Shown here: positions 1 through 6,282 of the stretch, in pieces
How the letters are laid out: every line of letters starts with the position of its first letter
How positions within the stretch are numbered: position 1 is the stretch's first letter
NCBI GenBank assembly: GCA_947632295.1
Contig: CANROQ010000016.1
Location: 1 to 10,946 of the forward strand
Reading direction: 5' to 3'
Origin: an uncultured Bacilli bacterium
GTDB lineage: Bacteria; Bacillota_I; Bacilli_A; RF39; UBA660
DNA: 10,946 bases
Translations under genes and position numbers: made by a program
Notes under the pieces: model-generated
The model's input: only the letters and a program-made list of their open reading frames with translations
Databases searched by the model: none
Told to the model about the DNA's origin: nothing

Positions 1-69
1 AAATGAGACATTTTCGTAAAATTCATGAAATAGTTATAAAATTTGATTAAATTTGTTGTAAAAAACCGA

Positions 70-87
70 AACTTAAAAGTTTAAGTT
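70..87. repeat. 18-bp palindrome beside the first promoter
   Basis: Perfect inverted repeat with 8-bp arms, AACTTAAA-AG-TTTAAGTT. It ends two bases before the proposed -35 box at 89-94. That position suits an operator for a dimeric regulator. It could also be the remnant of a terminator for a gene left of the window, but no T-run follows it. Apart from this and the promoter, bases 1-138 show nothing I can assign. Confidence 0.45.
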
Positions 88-88
88 A

Positions 89-116
89 TTGCGAAAAAAT
101 TTTAATATGGTATAAT
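89..116 (+). promoter_or_regulatory. Extended -10 sigma-A promoter for the acylation cassette
   Basis: A -35-like TTGCGA (89-94), a 16-bp spacer and TATAAT (111-116) preceded by TGG, which gives an extended -10. Transcription would start near 123, leaving a leader of about 16 nt before the ATG at 139. No other promoter is evident before 3077, so it probably drives all three genes to 3076. Confidence 0.65.
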
Positions 117-138
117 TTTAGTAGGAAGGTAGGAGTGT

Positions 139-606
139 ATGAAAAACTTAAAAAAAATTTGTAGTTTATTTCTAGTTAGTTGTCTATTGTTAACTGGTTG
201 TAACGTAACTAAAAAAAATCTTGAAGGTGATTTATCGGATATTATGGATAAAATTTATGATGGCGTTAGAAATACCGAATGGCCAATACTTGAACAAATA
301 GAAATTAATGACAGTAATATTGAAAATTATTTGGGTACTTCGGATTTAGACTATCAGGAAGCACTAGCGAGTGAACCTATAATTGGTTCAATTGCTCATT
401 CAGTTGTTCTTGTTCGTATGAATAAAGGTGCTGATATTGAAGCAGCTAAAGAAAAAATAAGAAATTCTGTCAATCCAAGAAAATGGGTTTGTGTTTGGGT
501 CGAAGATAATGAAGTCATAGTTGATAGTAGAGGCGATATAATAGTTTTAATTATGGTTAAAGACTATTCAGATAGTTTATACAAATCATTTAAGAATTTA
601 GATTAA
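139..606 (+). CDS. Small DUF4358-like lipoprotein
   Basis: 155-aa exported protein. A lysine-rich N-terminus and a hydrophobic stretch (about residues 7-18) lead to a lipobox, L18-T19-G20-C21, so Cys21 should be lipidated and the protein held on the outer face of the membrane. The mature part (a helical opening, a central stretch AHSVVLVRMNK, and a C-terminal strand VDSRGDIIVLIMV) resembles the DUF4358 lipoproteins that often sit beside MBOAT and DHHW genes in Firmicutes. Their function is unknown. A purine-rich AGGAAGGTAGGAG precedes the ATG at 139. The gene is followed after 25 nt by an MBOAT acyltransferase and a DHHW protein. I infer an accessory role in surface-polymer acylation. The lipoprotein assignment is firm; the family assignment is from pattern memory. 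Confidence 0.75.
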   Translation: MKNLKKICSLFLVSCLLLTGCNVTKKNLEGDLSDIMDKIYDGVRNTEWPILEQIEINDSNIENYLGTSDLDYQEALASEPIIGSIAHSVVLVRMNKGADIEAAKEKIRNSVNPRKWVCVWVEDNEVIVDSRGDIIVLIMVKDYSDSLYKSFKNLD

Positions 607-624
607 TCCTGAATAAGGATTTTT
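605..624 (+). promoter_or_regulatory. Hairpin covering the MBOAT ribosome binding site
   Basis: AATCCT (605-610), a 5-nt loop and AGGATT (616-621) form a 6-bp stem followed by a T-rich run (TTTTTCTTTT). The 3' arm contains AAGGAT, the only plausible Shine-Dalgarno for the ATG at 632. It may be a weak intrinsic terminator or attenuator, an RBS-masking hairpin, or both. Either would lower expression of the downstream acyltransferase relative to the lipoprotein. Confidence 0.5.
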
Positions 625-631
625 CTTTTAT

Positions 632-1990
632 ATGGTTTTTTCAAGTTTAACTTTTATTTATTATTTTTTGCCAATACTATTAATACTATATTTTATCTTT
701 CCAACTAAATTAAAAAGTTGTATTTTAATTTCCATGAGTTTTATCTTCTACTTTTATGGTGAAGGTAAATATATTTTAATTTTATTATTTTGTTCAATTT
801 TTAATTATTTATTAGCTAAAAAAGTTCATAATAAAAAATCTATTTTAATTATAGGTATAATTATTAATTTACTACCTTTAATTTATTTTAAATATACGAA
901 TTTTTTACTAGATAATATTAACTTAATTTTTAATACTAAAATTTATTTTAAAAATTTAATTATGCCAATTGGTATTAGTTTTTTTACCTTTCAAAATATA
1001 AGTTATTTAGTCGATGTTTATAAAAACAAGAAAGAACAGGCTAATAATTTATTTGAATATTTATTATATATAACTTTTTTTGCGCAACTAGTAGCTGGTC
1101 CAATTGTTAGATTTACAGATATTAAAAATGATATTCAAACTCGAAAATTAAATTTTGCAAACCTTTATCTTGGTATTAAGAGATTTATTATAGGTTTAGC
1201 CAAAAAAGTTTTAATTGCTAATAACATAGGTGTATTAATTAATTCACTAAATTCTATAACTGATAAGACTGTTTTATTATATATCTTACTTGCTATAGCG
1301 TATACTATTCAAATTTATTTTGATTTTTCAGGATATTCTGATATGGCTATCGGATTAGGAAAAATGTTTAACTTTAATTTTATGGAAAATTTTAATTATC
1401 CTTTAAGTGCTAAATCGATTACAGATTTTTGGCGAAGATGGCATATTTCACTATCTAGTTGGTTTAAGGATTATATTTATATTCCATTAGGTGGTAATCG
1501 TACGACTAAATTAAAATGGTTTAGAAATATTTTAATTGTTTGGGCTTTAACAGGATTATGGCATGGTGCTAGTTGGAATTTTATTATTTGGGGTTTATAT
1601 TTTGGAATTATTTTAATTATTGAAAAAATTTTCTTAAAAAAGTTTTTAGATAAATCGAAAATTATTTCAAGATTATATACAACTATTTTAGTTTTAATTA
1701 GTTTTATCATTTTCAGTATTACTGATATGAATGAATTAGTTGTCTTTTTAAAGTCCATGTTTGGTTTAAATCACCTACCTTTTGCTAATTTTGAAACATT
1801 ATATTACTTGAAAAGTTATTTAATCTTAATAATTATCTCTTTTGTTTTTGCTTATCCAACTTTTAAATATATTGAAAAAAATAAGATTTTTAAAATTATG
1901 GAACCAATTTTATACTTATTTATTCTAATAATATCTACGGCTTATTTAGTTGATTCAACATTTAATCCATTTTTATATTTTAGATTTTAA
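632..1990 (+). CDS. MBOAT family membrane O-acyltransferase (AlgI/DltB/PatA type)
   Basis: 452-aa polytopic membrane protein, near the usual AlgI-type length. It shows the MBOAT signatures in order: MPIGISFFTFQNISYLVD, QIYFDFSGYSDMAIGLG, DFWRRWHISLSSWFKDY with His271, PLGGNR, and TGLWHGASWNF with His311, the invariant histidine expected at the catalytic site. Family members take acyl groups from the cytoplasmic side and pass them to extracytoplasmic polymers, usually with a partner SGNH/AlgX-like protein. Such a partner is encoded next (2000-3076, 9-nt gap). The substrate cannot be read from the sequence; a wall or capsular polysaccharide is an inference. Translation probably depends on AAGGAT, 11 nt before the ATG, which lies inside a hairpin. 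The family assignment is secure. Confidence 0.93.
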   Translation: MVFSSLTFIYYFLPILLILYFIFPTKLKSCILISMSFIFYFYGEGKYILILLFCSIFNYLLAKKVHNKKSILIIGIIINLLPLIYFKYTNFLLDNINLIFNTKIYFKNLIMPIGISFFTFQNISYLVDVYKNKKEQANNLFEYLLYITFFAQLVAGPIVRFTDIKNDIQTRKLNFANLYLGIKRFIIGLAKKVLIANNIGVLINSLNSITDKTVLLYILLAIAYTIQIYFDFSGYSDMAIGLGKMFNFNFMENFNYPLSAKSITDFWRRWHISLSSWFKDYIYIPLGGNRTTKLKWFRNILIVWALTGLWHGASWNFIIWGLYFGIILIIEKIFLKKFLDKSKIISRLYTTILVLISFIIFSITDMNELVVFLKSMFGLNHLPFANFETLYYLKSYLILIIISFVFAYPTFKYIEKNKIFKIMEPILYLFILIISTAYLVDSTFNPFLYFRF

Positions 1991-1999
1991 AGGTGATAT

Positions 2000-3076
2000 A
2001 TGAAAGAAAAAATTTTTGTAATTAGTTTTATGATAATTATTTTTGGAGCATTTTTTATTAATATTTTTGCTCCAAAAAAAGAAATATCGATTTATGAACG
2101 TCGTAAATTGGCTAAAATGCCGGAAATTACAATTGAAGGATTAATTAATAAAGTTGATACAACACGTATAGATAAATATATTGCCGACCATTTTTTATTG
2201 AGAGATAAATTAAGAAGTTTAAAGACTAATGTTGAATTTTTATTAAATAAAAGTGATGTCAATAATTTATTTTATTATGATAATTATTATTTTAAATATG
2301 AAGAAAAATATAGTGAAAGACAAATAGAGGCTTTCGGTGAAAAAATAAATTATATTTATAATAAATATTTTAAAAATATGAATGTTTATTATTCAGTTAT
2401 ACCTGAAAAGAATTATTATCTAAATAATACCAAATATAAAAAATTTGCTTATAATAATCTCTTTGAAAGTTTAGATAACATTAATGAGGATATTACTTAT
2501 ATCGATATTACCGATACTATTAATTTAGACAGTTATTATTATACTGACCATCACCTAAGACAAGATAAGTTAATACCTACTGTAAAAAAAATGGCCAGTG
2601 TTATGAATTTTGAGTTTACTGATAATTATAAAGTAGATATTTACGAGCCATTTTATGGAGCCTATTATGGTCAATTGCCAATTAAAAATCATGGCGAAAA
2701 ACTCTATACTTTAAATAATGATGTTATTTCTAATGCTAATGTTTACAATATTGAAAATCCATATGATAAAATTTATAATTATGAAAAATTTGGTACTATT
2801 GATTCCTATGATATATTTTTGTCAGGGGCAACAGCTTATGAAGAAATTTATAATAATACTACTGCTTCTAATAAGGAATTGATTATTTTTAGAGATTCAT
2901 ATACGAGTTCTTTTGCTCCCTTAATGTTAAATGGTTATAAAAAAATTACTTTACTTGATTTAAGATATAGTAATCTCGATTATTTAATGAAAATGGTAGA
3001 TATTAAAAATCAAGATATATTATTTCTATATTCGACTAGTTTAATAAATGGTAGCGATGTTTTAAGAGTATACTAA
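2000..3076 (+). CDS. DHHW/AlgX-like extracytoplasmic acyltransferase partner
   Basis: 358 aa with one N-terminal membrane segment (residues 4-24), so probably anchored and facing outwards. After it comes the family opening SIYERRKLAKMPE. The central motif YYTDHHLRQDKL (Asp183, His184, His185) matches the DHHW motif except that the tryptophan is leucine (Leu186). A C-terminal FRDSYTSSFAP (Asp299, Ser300) matches the D-S block of AlgJ/AlgX-like SGNH folds. These proteins cooperate with MBOAT acyltransferases in O-acetylating exported polysaccharides; the adjacent MBOAT gene supports that role. The RBS is AGGTGA, 3 nt before the ATG and just after the MBOAT stop. The partner role is well supported by context; the acceptor polymer is unknown. 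Confidence 0.85.
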   Translation: MKEKIFVISFMIIIFGAFFINIFAPKKEISIYERRKLAKMPEITIEGLINKVDTTRIDKYIADHFLLRDKLRSLKTNVEFLLNKSDVNNLFYYDNYYFKYEEKYSERQIEAFGEKINYIYNKYFKNMNVYYSVIPEKNYYLNNTKYKKFAYNNLFESLDNINEDITYIDITDTINLDSYYYTDHHLRQDKLIPTVKKMASVMNFEFTDNYKVDIYEPFYGAYYGQLPIKNHGEKLYTLNNDVISNANVYNIENPYDKIYNYEKFGTIDSYDIFLSGATAYEEIYNNTTASNKELIIFRDSYTSSFAPLMLNGYKKITLLDLRYSNLDYLMKMVDIKNQDILFLYSTSLINGSDVLRVY

Positions 3077-3093
3077 TCAAAAGCACTTTCAAC

Positions 3094-3122
3094 TTCAATA
3101 TATCCTCATAAAATATATTGAA
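3094..3122. repeat. 10-bp inverted repeat just upstream of the peptidase RBS
   Basis: TTCAATATAT (3094-3103) and ATATATTGAA (3113-3122) are perfect complements around a 9-nt loop. The repeat ends one base before the AGGAGGT ribosome binding site at 3124-3130. The loop holds CCTC, which could pair with GAGG of that site. No T-run follows, so it is not a standard terminator. A weak -10-like TAAAAT (3109-3114) lies inside it, so it may be an operator or an mRNA hairpin controlling translation. Confidence 0.5.
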
Positions 3123-3139
3123 TAGGAGGTGCGATTTTT

Positions 3140-4000
3140 TTGATTAAAACCTATTCTTATGCCAAAGATAAAGACCAATTTTTAACGCCACATTTTCAAG
3201 TATGGGAATTTCGTAGTTATTGGGATAATGAATCACGACTTACAACAGATCAAATTTTAATTGATGAAAAATTACCGATTTTATTAGAAAAAATTTTTGA
3301 AAAATTAAATTGTAGTTCAATTGCAGTTACATCAGGTTATCGCAGTGAAGATTTCGATATTGCTATTGGTGGTTTTGCTGGTTATCATTCCAAAGGAATG
3401 GCTGCTGATATCATGTGTTATGATCAAAATAAAAATTTGATAGGATCTAAAGAAGTTTGTTTAGCTGCCGAAGATTTGGGTACACTTGGAATTGGTTATG
3501 GTAATAACTATACGCATCTAGATACTCGCGATTGGAAATCTTATTTTGATGAAACAAATGGTAAAACAGGTATAAATAGTTTTTATAATTATTTCAATAT
3601 TAAAAAAGAAGAACCAGTTAGAATAGAAAAATATAAAGTTGGTGATACCGTTCAAATAAATGCTGTTTATATCTCATCAGTCGATGAAAATAAAATGACA
3701 CCTTTAATTGATACTGGAACTATAACAAAAATATTAGAAAATGTACGTAATCCTTATTTATTAGATGATGGAAATATTGGTTGGGTAAACGACGATTGTA
3801 TAATAAAAAAAATGGCTACGAAGCCAATAAATGTGGGTGATAAGGTCAAAGTCTTAAATAATGTTCAATATAATGGTGAACCTTTTGTACTTTATTATGA
3901 TATCTACGATGTTTTAGAGATTAGTGGCGATAGAGTTGTAATTGGCGTGGATAATGTAGTAACATGCGCTATAAATATAAATAATCTAGAAAAAATTTAG
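3140..4000 (+). CDS. M15-family (VanY/endolysin-like) peptidase with two SH3-like C-terminal repeats
   Basis: 286 aa. The TTG start at 3140 is chosen because a full AGGAGGT lies 9 nt upstream. The N-terminal half is a peptidase M15 catalytic domain: TSGYRS (Ser65-Ser69), YHSKGMAADI with probable zinc ligands His83 and Asp90, and THLDTR with the third ligand His126. It should cleave a peptide bond in peptidoglycan stems or cross-links. Two SH3-like wall-binding repeats follow (about 163-223 and 228-286), each opening with VGD; the second resembles repeats at the ends of phage and clostridial endolysins. There is no signal peptide or membrane segment, so release would need lysis, a holin or another route. 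No phage genes are nearby. It may be a domesticated endolysin or housekeeping hydrolase. The fold is secure; the role is not. Confidence 0.85.
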   Translation: MIKTYSYAKDKDQFLTPHFQVWEFRSYWDNESRLTTDQILIDEKLPILLEKIFEKLNCSSIAVTSGYRSEDFDIAIGGFAGYHSKGMAADIMCYDQNKNLIGSKEVCLAAEDLGTLGIGYGNNYTHLDTRDWKSYFDETNGKTGINSFYNYFNIKKEEPVRIEKYKVGDTVQINAVYISSVDENKMTPLIDTGTITKILENVRNPYLLDDGNIGWVNDDCIIKKMATKPINVGDKVKVLNNVQYNGEPFVLYYDIYDVLEISGDRVVIGVDNVVTCAININNLEKI

Positions 4001-4004
4001 TGAA

Positions 4005-4034
4005 AAAAGAATCTATTTTGTGATAGATTCTTTT
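4005..4034. terminator. Bidirectional terminator between convergent genes
   Basis: Perfect 11-bp stem, AAAAGAATCTA (4005-4015) with TAGATTCTTTT (4024-4034), around an 8-nt loop. A-runs and T-runs flank it on both strands, so it can stop both the peptidase transcript and the oncoming deacetylase transcript. It overlaps the deacetylase stop codon. Confidence 0.85.
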
Positions 4035-5265
4035 AGTTTAAATAATTGATTAAATCATTCATAGTTGTATAATCTACAATAACAAATCTTGGTAATTTAT
4101 ATTTATTACTTCCAACTTTAACTAAGTTATCACTATATCTGCTTTCACCAGCAAAGGCCATTGTATAACCTGCTTCTTGTAATGCTGAAATAGCGTAATC
4201 ATTATATTCGTAAAAAGGATAACAAAATACAGTTGTACCACCTATTTTATCACTACTAGTTTTTAAATCATTCAATATTTGTTCTTTAGGTAGACATTGA
4301 ATACCACCACCTTGACCAGTTGGACAATCCCCTTGATTATGCATATTATCACTATGTGAATGAATTTCTACATAATCACTTTTAAAGGCTTGTGGATCAT
4401 ACCAACTTGTTACTAAAAATAAAGTTGCATTTAATTGATATTCCTCTAACATTTGAATGCCTAATTGGGCACGCCAACCGTCATCAATAGTTATAACGAC
4501 ACTTTTTGGTAGTTGAATTTTACCATCGATATACATCTCTAATTCTTTCATAGTTGGTGTAAAAAAATTATTATTTTTTATATAATCTAGATGTTGTTTA
4601 AATTGAGTTTTTGAAGCACATATTTCTTGATTACAATCAGCTACTTCTTCAGGAATACTATCATCATAGAAAAAATGATAATTTAAAGTACCAATACCTT
4701 TGGTATTTACTGAATCGGTATTGTGGTTTTCTATAATAGAGCCACTATTTGCGTTTACATATAAAAGTCTTCCTGCAAATTCAACACCATAACGTTCATT
4801 ATCTTTTATATAGATAGGTAGGCTATAATCACCTTTTAGACTATAAACTAACTTATTATTTTCATCGTATAACTCAATCGAATCCTCAACTGTTATATTT
4901 TCATTAAAAACAATATAATTTTTATATCTTGAATCATATGTAACTGCCTCAGTATCTTTTAAACCTTCTCCATTAACATAATAATCTTTATCGAGATTAG
5001 TTACTTTATAATAATCATCTTCTTTTTTATCTAAAGTAAGATAAACATTTTTAGAAATTTTACCACTTTCAATAAATTCATCGTTATTTTTAGTGTACAA
5101 GGTTACATCGTTGGTACTTATAACATTATTGCTCAAAACAATTTCAGGTTTTTTATAATTTTGTTTGGTTTGACCATTATCAGTTTTCTTTTTTAAACCA
5201 ATAAAACATAGTCCAATCATTATTACAAGACTCATGCATACAATTACAATTTTATTTAATTTCAT
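4033..5265 (-). CDS. Membrane-anchored NodB-type polysaccharide deacetylase
   Basis: 410 aa from the ATG at 5265, which has AAGGAG 7 nt upstream. An in-frame ATG at 5298 lies in the -10 box and is rejected. An N-terminal membrane segment (about 4-23) anchors it outside the cell. Residues about 40-185 form a beta-rich, SH3-like region of unclear role. The NodB domain follows: TIDDGW with metal-binding Asp261/Asp262, then HSHSDNMH (His304 and His309, an H-x4-H spacing as in PgaB/IcaB rather than the commoner H-x3-H), a FCYPF block in place of RxPY, and LPRF near the end. Extra cysteines (DCNQEIC, and DC...QC around the GQGGG insertion) may form disulfides. It should remove acetyl groups from GlcNAc- or MurNAc-containing wall polymers; the exact substrate is unknown. 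Confidence 0.88.
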   Translation of the reverse strand: MKLNKIVIVCMSLVIMIGLCFIGLKKKTDNGQTKQNYKKPEIVLSNNVISTNDVTLYTKNNDEFIESGKISKNVYLTLDKKEDDYYKVTNLDKDYYVNGEGLKDTEAVTYDSRYKNYIVFNENITVEDSIELYDENNKLVYSLKGDYSLPIYIKDNERYGVEFAGRLLYVNANSGSIIENHNTDSVNTKGIGTLNYHFFYDDSIPEEVADCNQEICASKTQFKQHLDYIKNNNFFTPTMKELEMYIDGKIQLPKSVVITIDDGWRAQLGIQMLEEYQLNATLFLVTSWYDPQAFKSDYVEIHSHSDNMHNQGDCPTGQGGGIQCLPKEQILNDLKTSSDKIGGTTVFCYPFYEYNDYAISALQEAGYTMAFAGESRYSDNLVKVGSNKYKLPRFVIVDYTTMNDLINYLN

Positions 5266-5297
5266 AATGACGCTCCTTATTATTTTGAATTTACTCA

Positions 5298-5326
5298 ATT
5301 ATAACAAACAAAAAAATGATAGTCAA
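5298..5326 (-). promoter_or_regulatory. Near-consensus sigma-A promoter for the deacetylase
   Basis: Read on the minus strand: TTGACT (-35, 5321-5326), a spacer of exactly 17 bp, and TATAAT (-10, 5298-5303) preceded by TGT, an extended -10. Transcription would begin near 5291, giving a leader of about 25 nt that carries the AAGGAG site. This predicts strong, largely constitutive transcription and rules out the longer start at 5298. Confidence 0.85.
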
Positions 5327-5389
5327 TATTGCTAATACAAGAAATTTATTTGTTTTATATTTTTTATTTAGCTACAATTATATTTTTAC

Positions 5390-5418
5390 TTTACTTTTTT
5401 TTGATTTCTATGTATACT
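5390..5418 (+). promoter_or_regulatory. Possible promoter for the prepilin pair
   Basis: TTTACT (5390-5395), a 17-bp spacer and TATACT (5413-5418). The start would fall near 5425, almost on top of the AGGTGA site, so the leader would be very short. An alternative is TTGTTT (5350-5355), 17 bp, TACAAT (5373-5378). Neither is strong. Nothing else is evident in the divergent gap 5266-5434 besides the deacetylase promoter. Confidence 0.35.
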
Positions 5419-5434
5419 TATTATAGGTGATAAT

Positions 5435-5821
5435 ATGAAAAAAAATGGTTTTACATTAGCAGAATTGTTAGGAGTTGTAGTTATTTTAGCTGCTATTGCT
5501 TTAATTGCTTTTCCTCCAATTATAAATCAAATTAAAAGTTCACGTAAAGATTTAGATAATGCTTTGAATTCTTTAATATTAACTGCTGCTGAACAATATT
5601 TAGAAGAAAATAATTATCCTTTGAATAATTCAACATATTGTATACAATTAAGTGTATTAGTTGAAGATGGTAAATTAGTGGAACCAATTATTGATTCAAA
5701 AGGTAATACTGTAGGTTTATCTTCAACATTTAGTGTAAATTTTGGCACTAACAAATATGATTTGTATAGTACAAATTTAAATAAATCTAGCTGTGATATT
5801 TCAATACCTAATGTTAGTTAG
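5435..5821 (+). CDS. Type IV prepilin-like protein, first of a pair
   Basis: 128 aa with a textbook class III signal: short leader MKKNG, predicted prepilin-peptidase cut after Gly5, then FTLAE with N-terminal Phe and Glu at position +5, and a hydrophobic helix to about residue 26. The leader and helix resemble ComGC/GspG-type pseudopilins. The C-terminal part has two cysteines (Cys69, Cys120) that could form a disulfide. The RBS is AGGTGA, 4 nt before the ATG. The next gene on the same strand, 73 nt on, is a second prepilin. No prepilin peptidase, assembly ATPase or membrane platform gene lies in the window. It could be a minor pilin, a competence pseudopilin or a surface protein exported by a distant system. 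Confidence 0.85.
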   Translation: MKKNGFTLAELLGVVVILAAIALIAFPPIINQIKSSRKDLDNALNSLILTAAEQYLEENNYPLNNSTYCIQLSVLVEDGKLVEPIIDSKGNTVGLSSTFSVNFGTNKYDLYSTNLNKSSCDISIPNVS

Positions 5822-5894
5822 ATTTTTATTTATATATTATATTGGTATTTGAGATATTAAAGATTATGTCATTAAAATGGAAAAGGAGATTAAA

Positions 5895-6245
5895 GTGAAA
5901 AAAGGTTTTACATTGGTTGAACTTATGGTAACTTTATCAGTAATTGCAGCAATATCTTTAATTGTTACACCTTTAACAATTAAAATAATGCGAGATTCAA
6001 AACAAAAATTGTATGAAACACAATTAACTAATATTAAATCAGCAGCAAGAGCATATATGGTTAATGAGGAACTTCAAGAAGGAGAAACCAAAACAATAAC
6101 ATTAGAAGAGTTATCTTTAGCAGGAAAGTTAGAAAAAGATATAAAAAATCCTAAAAACGGGGAATTACTTGTTGATTGTATAATAGTTCAAGTAAAGCGA
6201 GAAAATGATATTTATGTCTATGATGTAATAGATAAGTGTGAGTAG
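5895..6245 (+). CDS. Type IV prepilin-like protein, second of a pair
   Basis: 116 aa from the GTG at 5895, which has AAGGAG (5883-5888) 6 nt upstream. It gives the usual short leader MKKG before the cleavage site, then FTLVE with Glu at +5 and a hydrophobic helix. The in-frame ATG at 5877 has no ribosome binding site and would add a charged leader containing that RBS. The C-terminal part is charged and ends with two cysteines (Cys95, Cys115, next to last), a likely disulfide as in the first prepilin. The two proteins share the signal but little else. They are probably co-transcribed, as no terminator separates them. Function beyond a pilin-like subunit cannot be read. Confidence 0.83.
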   Translation: MKKGFTLVELMVTLSVIAAISLIVTPLTIKIMRDSKQKLYETQLTNIKSAARAYMVNEELQEGETKTITLEELSLAGKLEKDIKNPKNGELLVDCIIVQVKRENDIYVYDVIDKCE

Positions 6246-6259
6246 AAATTTATTACAAT

Positions 6260-6280
6260 AAAAGTGCTTAAAGCACTTTT
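6260..6280. terminator. Bidirectional terminator between prepilin and rodA-like genes
   Basis: AAAAGTGCT (6260-6268) pairs with AGCACTTTT (6272-6280) over 9 bp around a TAA loop, with T-runs on both sides of the stem when read on either strand. It lies between the prepilin stop (6245) and the SEDS gene stop (6283). Confidence 0.87.
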
Positions 6281-6282
6281 TA

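Noticed and set aside
1..60. Possible insertion-sequence end at the left edge
   Set aside because: Bases near 3-20 looked like a terminal repeat, but no matching inverted end, transposase or target duplication is present in the window.
1477..1758. 93-aa open frame on the minus strand
   Set aside because: It lies wholly inside the MBOAT gene, has no ribosome binding site or recognisable motif, and arises from the AT-rich codon pattern of the real gene.
3140..4000. Prophage fragment
   Set aside because: The endolysin-like domain layout is suggestive, but no holin, structural, integrase or attachment sequence is nearby, and composition matches the neighbours.
5266..5298. Longer N-terminus for the polysaccharide deacetylase (ATG at 5298)
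   Set aside because: That ATG sits in the -10 box, upstream of the expected transcript start. The ATG at 5265 has AAGGAG at good spacing and gives a normal membrane anchor.
5877..5894. ATG start for the second prepilin
   Set aside because: No RBS is seen upstream of it. The GTG at 5895 has AAGGAG 6 nt before it and yields the short leader typical of prepilins.
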